Shown: one piece after another, positions 58,643 to 64,000 of the stretch
Numbering within the stretch: position 1 is the stretch's first letter
Layout of the letters: each line of letters starts with the position of its first letter
Source: an uncultured Bacteroidales bacterium
GTDB lineage: Bacteria > Bacteroidota > Bacteroidia > Bacteroidales > Paludibacteraceae
Assembly: GCA_902774185.1 (NCBI GenBank)
Contig: CACYHE010000002.1
Coordinates: 61,259 to 125,258, forward strand
DNA length: 64,000 nucleotides
Direction of reading: 5' to 3'
Notes under the pieces: model-generated
The model's database searches: none
Told to the model about the DNA's origin: nothing
Seen by the model: the letters and a program-made list of their open reading frames with translations, nothing else
Position numbers and translations under genes: made by a program

Positions 58643-59995
58643 ATGCAAACAATCAAACTGAAACGTGGTTTGGACATTCCTTTTGAAGGACAAGCGGCGC
58701 AGACGCTGGGTAGCGTTCGTCGTCCGGAGGTCTTTCATATCGTGCCCGACCATTTCGCCGGCATCACCCCGAAACTGATGGTGAAGGAAGGCGACGCAGT
58801 GAAGGCGGGTTCTCCGCTCTTCCACGACAAAGCGTTTGAGGACATGCTGTTCACATCCCCTGTATCGGGTACCGTTAAGGCAATCGTCCGCGGTGACCGA
58901 CGCAAGGTGATGGCGATTGACATTGAGGCAGACGCTGCGATCCGGTATGAGAAGTTTGACACGAAGGAGGACCCGAAGGCATTGCTGCTTAAGTCCGGTC
59001 TCTGGGCGCTTATCAAACAGCGTCCGTACGACTGCATCGCGTTGCCCGACAAGACTCCTCGCGCCATTTTTATCTCGAGTTTTGACAGTGCGCCATGTGC
59101 CCCGAACTATGAGTGGGTGCTTGCAGGACAACTGCCTACCTTACAGGCTGCCGTCTCTGCACTCAGCACCATCGCTCCCGTGTTCGTAGGTATCAAAGCC
59201 GGTGCACGGGCTACCGAGTTCCGTGAACTCAAAGAATGCACGCTCTTCGAAGTGGCTGGGCCGCACCCTGCAGGTAACGTAGGTGTTCAGCTGAACAACC
59301 TCGCTCCGCTTGCCAAGGGAGAGACCGTCTTCACGATCAACATCCAGGACCTCGCCCTCATCGGCCGTCTGTTCCAGAAAGGTATCGTGGACATGCAGAA
59401 GAAAGTAGCGCTCACCGGTCCGCTTGCGTACGGACGTCAGTACTACAACGTGCTGCCCGGCATGCCGGTTTCGGCTATCTTCACTTCCAACGTACATCGT
59501 GAGTGTACCTGCCGCTTCATTGCCGGTAACGTCCTCAGCGGTCACCAAGTGAACGAAGATGAGATGATCTCCATCTATGACAACCAGTTCACCGTCCTCG
59601 ACGAAGGCGCAGAGAACCACGAGTTTATGGGTTGGCTGATGCCGCGCTTCAAGGCTTTCAACTTCGGGTTCACCGATCCTGCCAAGATGCTGGACAACGG
59701 TATCACACGTTGGCTCTTCGGTCCGAAACGTTACCAATGGGACGCTCGTCTCAAAGGGGGACGACGTGCTATCATCGTCAGCAACGAGTATGACAAAGTA
59801 TTCCCGATGGATATCTATCCGGAGTATCTGATAAAGGCGATGATCGCAGGTAATATCGACCGGATGGAAGCTCTCGGTGCTTACGAAGTGGCACCGGAAG
59901 ACTTTGCGCTCTGCGAGTATGTATGTACATCCAAAATGCCGTTGCAGGCTATCGTCCGCACCGCATTGGACAATTTAAAAAAGGAGATTGAGTAA
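58643..59995 (+). CDS. nqrA: Na+-translocating NADH:quinone reductase subunit A
   Basis: A 450-residue cytoplasmic subunit of the Na+-pumping NADH:quinone oxidoreductase. The N-terminal KLKRGLDIPFEGQAAQTLG, the lipoyl-like segment (VKEGDAVKAGSPLFHDKAFE) and the C-terminal PMDIYPEYLIKAMIAGNIDRM are characteristic. First gene of the nqr operon after a clear promoter. It overlaps nqrB by one base (TAATG). Confidence 0.96.
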   Translation: MQTIKLKRGLDIPFEGQAAQTLGSVRRPEVFHIVPDHFAGITPKLMVKEGDAVKAGSPLFHDKAFEDMLFTSPVSGTVKAIVRGDRRKVMAIDIEADAAIRYEKFDTKEDPKALLLKSGLWALIKQRPYDCIALPDKTPRAIFISSFDSAPCAPNYEWVLAGQLPTLQAAVSALSTIAPVFVGIKAGARATEFRELKECTLFEVAGPHPAGNVGVQLNNLAPLAKGETVFTINIQDLALIGRLFQKGIVDMQKKVALTGPLAYGRQYYNVLPGMPVSAIFTSNVHRECTCRFIAGNVLSGHQVNEDEMISIYDNQFTVLDEGAENHEFMGWLMPRFKAFNFGFTDPAKMLDNGITRWLFGPKRYQWDARLKGGRRAIIVSNEYDKVFPMDIYPEYLIKAMIAGNIDRMEALGAYEVAPEDFALCEYVCTSKMPLQAIVRTALDNLKKEIE

Positions 59996-61200
59996 TGGAA
60001 AAGTTCTATCAAATCTGGAAGAAGTTCGGTAAGAACTTCGAGGAGGGCGGTAAACTGGCTAAACTCAGCAGTTTCTACGACGCCTTCGATACCTTCCTGT
60101 TCACTCCGCAAACGACAGCCAAACGTAACGGTACCCACATCCATGACGGTTCGGACTCCAAACGCACGATGATCATCGTGGTGCTGGCGCTTGTTCCGGC
60201 GATGCTCTTCGGTATGTTCAACGTCGGCTACCAGCACTTGGATGTAACGGGTCAACTGCTCAACGGCATGACCTGCGCCTTGTTCTGGAAAGCACTCGGA
60301 TTCGGTATCTTGGCTGTTCTGCCTTTCATCATCGTCTCATACGCTGTCGGTCTGGGTATCGAGTTCATCGTAGCGCAGATCAAGCATGAAGAGGTTGCAG
60401 AAGGATTCCTTGTAACAGGATTTATCATCCCGCTTATCGTACCGATCAATACGCCACTCTGGCAAGTAGCTATCGCTGTTGCGTTCGCTGTCATCTTTGC
60501 CAAAGAGGTATTCGGCGGTACAGGTTATAACATCTTCAACGTAGCACTCATCACCCGTGCGTTCCTGTTCTTCGCTTATCCGAGTCATATGACCGGTAAC
60601 GAACCTTTCGTTCGCGTAGGTGGTACATGGGGATGGGACGGTGGTGTGGACGCTGTAGCAAGCGCTACCCCGCTCACCCAAATGAGTACAGGCGAAGAGT
60701 TGCATATCCGTTTCTGGGATCTGGTGAACGGTCTTATTCCGGGTTCCGTAGGTGAGACCTGTATCTGGGCAATCGCGCTCGGTGCACTCCTTCTCATCTG
60801 CACGGGTGTAGCCAGCTGGAAGACGATGTTCTCCGTCTTTGTCGGAGGTGCGTTGACTGCCTTCATCTTCAACCGGTTCGGAGCTGCGGACAATGCCGTT
60901 GCACAGTATCCTTGGTACTGGCATCTCGTATCCGGCGGTTTCGCGTTCGGTGCGGTCTTCATGGCAACCGATCCTGTCACCTCCGCTCGTACCGAGTGCG
61001 GTAAATGGATCTACGGTTTCCTCATCGGTGCTGTGGCTATCGTGGTACGCGTACTCAACCCGGGTTATCCCGAGGGCATGATGCTCGCTATCCTGCTCAT
61101 GAACGCTTTCGCTCCCCTCATCGACTGGTGTGTCGTTCAATCAAACATTTCTAAACGCGCGAAGCGCTCAAACAGCGCTAGCGTCAAACTTGAAAAATAG
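59995..61200 (+). CDS. nqrB: Na+-translocating NADH:quinone reductase subunit B
   Basis: A 401-residue multi-helix membrane subunit carrying covalently bound FMN. The flavinylation-type motif is SATPLTQ, within VASATPLTQM. Family markers: the N-terminal YDAFDTFLFTPQTTAKRNGTH-like region and DPVTSARTECGKW. Its C-terminus after DWCVVQSNISK is a basic, Ala/Ser-rich tail. The stop is part of the nqrC Shine-Dalgarno AGGAGGT (61199-61205). Confidence 0.96.
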   Translation: MEKFYQIWKKFGKNFEEGGKLAKLSSFYDAFDTFLFTPQTTAKRNGTHIHDGSDSKRTMIIVVLALVPAMLFGMFNVGYQHLDVTGQLLNGMTCALFWKALGFGILAVLPFIIVSYAVGLGIEFIVAQIKHEEVAEGFLVTGFIIPLIVPINTPLWQVAIAVAFAVIFAKEVFGGTGYNIFNVALITRAFLFFAYPSHMTGNEPFVRVGGTWGWDGGVDAVASATPLTQMSTGEELHIRFWDLVNGLIPGSVGETCIWAIALGALLLICTGVASWKTMFSVFVGGALTAFIFNRFGAADNAVAQYPWYWHLVSGGFAFGAVFMATDPVTSARTECGKWIYGFLIGAVAIVVRVLNPGYPEGMMLAILLMNAFAPLIDWCVVQSNISKRAKRSNSASVKLEK

Positions 61201-61210
61201 GAGGTCCGCT

Positions 61211-62038
61211 ATGAAACTGAATACCAATTCAAATATCTACACCTTCATCTATATGACGGTAGTAGTAGTCATCGTAGCGGTGCTGCTGGCATTCGTTAAC
61301 CAAACGCTCAAACAGCGTCAAGACGACAACAAGCAGCTCGATATGCAAAAGCAAATCCTCGGTGCACTCAAAGTGGATTATGCCGATCAGGATCCCGCTA
61401 AGGTATATGAAGGCATCATTGCCGTCGGCGACACGCTTCAGTTCGGCGAGAAACAAGTGTTTGTCGCTCATCTCAACGATACCACCGTTAAGTATGTTCT
61501 TCCGCTGGCCGGTAAAGGTCTGTGGGGCGGCATCGGCGGTTATCTCGCGCTCGATGAGGACAAGAACACCATCTACGGTGTGAACTTCAACCATGAGTCC
61601 GAGACTCCGGGTCTGGGTGCGAAGATCGTAGAATATGAGTTCCGTGAGAAATTCGAAGGCAAACAGATCCGCAAAGACAATGTCGTTGTGTCTGTGGCTG
61701 TGTTGAAGAAAGGTAAGACTTGCGATGCAGGTGAAGACTATCAGGTAGATGCCATCTCCGGCGCTACCATCACGTCCGAAGGCGTCAGCAAGATGCTCGA
61801 AGTGAACCTCAAGGAATACGCGAAATTCCTTGCCACAGGTGAAGTTGTTAAGGAAGACCAACAAGCACATAAAGTATTATATGTGGTAAATGGCAAACCT
61901 GTTAACAATATTGATTTTCTGAGCCCTGATGAAATCATAGAAACCAAAGTATTTACGAAAAAGGAAGCTTTGGATTGTTATGGTATTGAAGGTTTGGAAG
62001 AAGTGATTGTAGTAATTACTAAAGAAAAGGAGGATTAA
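61211..62038 (+). CDS. nqrC: Na+-translocating NADH:quinone reductase subunit C with extra C-terminal domain
   Basis: 275 residues. Residues 1-210 are standard NqrC: one N-terminal helix and the FMN-linked motif SGATIT (Thr at about 186). The usual end is near KEYAKFL. Here about 65 residues follow, and 222-275 (LYVVNGKPVNNIDFLSPDEI, then CYGIEGLEEVIVVITKEK) resemble the plug-type module at the start of TonB receptors and the tail of Bacteroidota M56 proteins. The extension (61850-62038) is visibly more AT-rich than the rest of the gene, suggesting recent addition. I start at 61211, behind AGGAGGT. Confidence 0.9.
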   Translation: MKLNTNSNIYTFIYMTVVVVIVAVLLAFVNQTLKQRQDDNKQLDMQKQILGALKVDYADQDPAKVYEGIIAVGDTLQFGEKQVFVAHLNDTTVKYVLPLAGKGLWGGIGGYLALDEDKNTIYGVNFNHESETPGLGAKIVEYEFREKFEGKQIRKDNVVVSVAVLKKGKTCDAGEDYQVDAISGATITSEGVSKMLEVNLKEYAKFLATGEVVKEDQQAHKVLYVVNGKPVNNIDFLSPDEIIETKVFTKKEALDCYGIEGLEEVIVVITKEKED

Positions 62039-62041
62039 TCT

Positions 62042-62668
62042 ATGTTAAGTCAAAAAACGAAAGAGACTCTTTTAGGTCCTCTTAATGCCAATAACCCTGT
62101 CGTTGTGCAGATCCTCGGTATCTGTTCGGCACTCGCCGTAACGGTCCAACTGAAGCCTGCCCTCGTCATGGGCATCGCCGTGACGATCATCGTCGCTATG
62201 GCTAACGTCATCGTGTCGCTTATCCGCAACACCATCCCGATGCGTGTACGTATCATCGTGCAACTCGTGGTCGTAGCTGCGCTGGTAACACTCGTCAGCG
62301 AGATCCTCAAAGCGTTTGCGTACGACGTAGCGATGCAGCTGTCGGTTTATCTCGGCTTGATTATTACCAACTGTATCCTGATGGGGCGCCTTGAGGCGTT
62401 CGCCATGACCAATAAGCCGTGGGATTCGTTCCTCGACGGTCTGGGTAACGGTCTGGGGTACGCCATCATCCTCGTCATCGTGGCATTTGTCCGTGAGTTA
62501 TTCGGAGCCGGTACCCTGCTTGGTTTCCGGATTATTCCGGATAGCTGGTATGCTGCCAACGGCGGTTTTTACGAGAATAACGGTATGATGCTCATGCCGG
62601 CCATGGCCCTCATCCTCGTCGGCTGTGTCATCTGGGTACATCGTTCAATTAATGATGAGAAGAAATAA
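62042..62668 (+). CDS. nqrD: Na+-translocating NADH:quinone reductase subunit D
   Basis: A 208-residue, six-helix membrane subunit that with NqrE forms the central Na+ and electron path. Markers: NNPVVVQILGICSALAVT, IITNCILMGRLEAFAM (iron-binding Cys region) and GLGNGLGYAIIL. The start is preceded by AAAGGAGG (62026-62033) inside the nqrC end. NqrE normally follows at once; here 386 bp intervene. Confidence 0.96.
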   Translation: MLSQKTKETLLGPLNANNPVVVQILGICSALAVTVQLKPALVMGIAVTIIVAMANVIVSLIRNTIPMRVRIIVQLVVVAALVTLVSEILKAFAYDVAMQLSVYLGLIITNCILMGRLEAFAMTNKPWDSFLDGLGNGLGYAIILVIVAFVRELFGAGTLLGFRIIPDSWYAANGGFYENNGMMLMPAMALILVGCVIWVHRSINDEKK

Positions 62669-62697
62669 TTAACGGCAAGAAAAAAACATTAAAAACA

Positions 62698-62823
62698 CTG
62701 ATTGATAATTTAAGTACTGCGTACCTCTGAGTCTTATTTCGCTAATGTGCTCTCACAAATAAATTTGCAGACCACATTATCCAAATAATCCTCATCTCTC
62801 ACGAGATTAAAATTATCAATCAG
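62698..62823. repeat. Segment A, 14-bp terminal inverted repeats
   Basis: Perfect 14-bp inverted repeat enclosing 98 bp. Confidence 0.75.
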
Positions 62824-62896
62824 AAATAAACACAAAATACAATATTGTTCACGCACACATGTACGATGTAATCAAAAATGTTTTTTATGTTTATGT

Positions 62897-63017
62897 CTTT
62901 TGAATGATTGAACTCGATAGAGGCGTGATTTGGTGGTAAAAAATATCTGGAAATTTATTTACAAGGATTTTTTAGCAGCAAAACACGGGGAGCGTGAAAC
63001 GCTTAATCATTCAAAAG
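62897..63017. repeat. Segment B, 13-bp terminal inverted repeats
   Basis: Perfect 13-bp inverted repeat enclosing 95 bp; different sequence but nearly the same size as segment A. Confidence 0.75.
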
Positions 63018-63054
63018 TGTCATTTAGGTTTTTTTCTAAAACAACAAAACAATT

Positions 63055-63619
63055 ATGGAACATGCAATTTCGCTTTTTGTTAGAAGCATTTTTGCGGATA
63101 ACATGATTTTCGCTTACTTCCTCGGTATGTGTTCATACCTGGCAGTATCGCGTGCTTATCGTCACCCTGCCGGTGAACTATTTGTTACAAACCAAAGTGC
63201 TGGATCCGCTGAACCTCGGTTACCTGAGTTTCATCCTCTTCATCGCTGTCATCGCTGCCATCGTGCAGTTGGTAGAGATGATCGTGGAGAAATTCAGTCC
63301 GTCGCTCTATGCCAGCCTGGGTATCTTCTTACCGCTGATTGCCGTGAACTGCGCCATCATGGGTGGTTCGCTCTTCATGCAACAGCGTATCGGCCTGCCC
63401 GACGCTGACCCCAAAGCCATCACCGGTCTCTTCGATGCATTCGTGTATGCACTCGGTTCCGGTATCGGATGGTTCATGGCCATCGTCTGCCTCGCAGGTA
63501 TTCGTGAGAAAATGGAGTATAACGACGTTCCCAAACCGCTGCAGGGACTGGGCATCACCTTCATCACCGTAGGTCTGATGGCGCTTGCTTTCATGTGCTT
63601 TAGCGGTTTGAACATCTAA
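63055..63619 (+). pseudogene. nqrE: Na+-translocating NADH:quinone reductase subunit E, frameshifted
   Basis: The first 31 codons read normal NqrE ([20 protein letters not shown], then [10 protein letters not shown]). The frame then goes wrong near 63150, and the rest of NqrE continues in another frame ([33 protein letters not shown], to GLNI at 63619). Around 16 residues expected between SYLAVS and [12 protein letters not shown] are missing, so the cause looks like a small deletion not divisible by three. As written the enzyme would lack an essential subunit. Either a real lesion or an assembly/consensus error; flanking nqr genes look intact, which favours an error. Confidence 0.8.
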
Positions 63620-63634
63620 GAAAGGAGGCACACT

Positions 63635-64000
63635 ATGACAATCATTTATGCAGTAGTAGTATTCTTAGTTGTAATACTCCTTTTAGTAGCTATCCTTTTG
63701 GTTGCTAAGCGTTACCTCGTTTCATCCGGAAACGTCAAAGTGATCATTAACGGCGACAAAGAATATGAGGTTCCTGCCGGCGGTTCCCTCCTCAACGCCA
63801 TGGGCGAAGCAGGTGTGCACCTGCCCTCTGCTTGCGGCGGTAAGGGTTCCTGCGGCCAATGTAAGTGCCAGGTACTCGAAGGCGGCGGAGAGATCCTCCC
63901 CACCGAGACCGTCCATTTCTCGCGTAAACAGCAGAAAGACCACTGGCGCCTCGGTTGCCAGGTGAAGGTCAAGAACGACCTCGTCCTCAAGATGGACGAA
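63635..64000 (+). CDS. nqrF: Na+-translocating NADH:quinone reductase subunit F (N-terminal part, cut by window end)
   Basis: The first 122 codons of the NADH-oxidising subunit. An N-terminal membrane helix (VVVFLVVILLLVAILLVA) is followed by a plant-type 2Fe-2S ferredoxin domain with ligands in SACGGKGSCGQCKC and the later Cys in RLGCQV. The FAD/NADH reductase domain lies beyond the window. A strong Shine-Dalgarno AAAGGAGG (63621-63628) precedes the ATG. Confidence 0.95.
   Translation, partial: MTIIYAVVVFLVVILLLVAILLVAKRYLVSSGNVKVIINGDKEYEVPAGGSLLNAMGEAGVHLPSACGGKGSCGQCKCQVLEGGGEILPTETVHFSRKQQKDHWRLGCQVKVKNDLVLKMDE

Larger units (their letters stand above)
62669..63054. other. 386-bp insert between nqrD and nqrE with two inverted-repeat-bounded segments
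   Basis: No reading frame of note. Segment A is closed by CTGATTGATAATTT (62698-62711) and its exact complement AAATTATCAATCAG (62810-62823). Segment B is closed by CTTTTGAATGATT (62897-62909) and AATCATTCAAAAG (63005-63017). Segment A also contains an ATCTC/GAGAT hairpin near 62794-62807. The whole stretch is AT-rich. Could be two structured RNAs, small non-autonomous elements, or assembly debris. Confidence 0.7.

Noticed and set aside
1-64000. tRNA, rRNA, insertion sequence, integrase or prophage
   Set aside because: None recognised on either strand; no cloverleaf CCA-type end, transposase motif or integrase signature was found by eye.

Overview
The window is from a member of the Bacteroidota, almost certainly order Bacteroidales. 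Promoters follow the Bacteroidota pattern (TTG near -33, TAnnTTTG near -7, 20 bp apart). The genes include a type IX secretion C-terminal domain protein, GldF, DUF5723/OmpA, DUF4837, a BspA-type leucine-rich repeat protein, Na+-NQR, a two-gene 2-oxoacid:ferredoxin oxidoreductase and NADP-type glutamate dehydrogenase. Most genes are housekeeping. Family or genus cannot be fixed from this window alone.

Layout. 1-3.7 kb (+): end of prfC, a nucleoside permease, an orphan gldF-like permease and a phosphoesterase, then a promoter-hairpin-terminator unit that looks like a small RNA gene. 4-14 kb (-): a long co-directional run from a promoter at 14.0 kb (small membrane protein, OmpH, Wzi-like barrel, carboxyltransferase, serC, serA, type IX cargo, M3 peptidase) to a shared terminator at 3.95 kb. 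14.1-19.7 kb (+): an AT-rich accessory island with a DUF4160/DUF2442 pair, a multi-branched structured RNA candidate, a PD-(D/E)XK nuclease-family gene and a large BspA-type surface protein. 20-31 kb (+): a conserved hypothetical, rlmD, a subtilase, the SRP RNA on the opposite strand, a RecD/Pif1-like helicase, a lipoprotein plus OmpA-like barrel pair, yebC and rsmG. 31-40 kb (-): pheS, then yceD-rpmF-rluB-RND transporter-korA-korB. 40-49.6 kb: SDR, Na/Pi symporter, a receiver/ATP-grasp fusion, gdhA, hpf, an AraC regulator and DUF4837. 49.6-58.5 kb (-): pnuC, lipoprotein, polysaccharide deacetylase, ROK kinase, sugar permease, DPP-IV and an unknown secreted protein. 58.6-64 kb (+): nqrABCDEF, cut by the window end.

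The strongest unexplained signal is a population of short tandem tracts with a 7-bp (sometimes 8-bp) period. They lie at gene junctions, supply stop codons and C-terminal residues, and also sit in frame inside at least nine genes. Other items worth a second look are the structured RNA at 14.77-14.94 kb, a TonB-plug-like tail on NqrC, two inverted-repeat-bounded segments plus a frameshifted nqrE in the nqr operon, and an extended -33 promoter element. All functional calls come from motif recognition by eye; no database search was possible.
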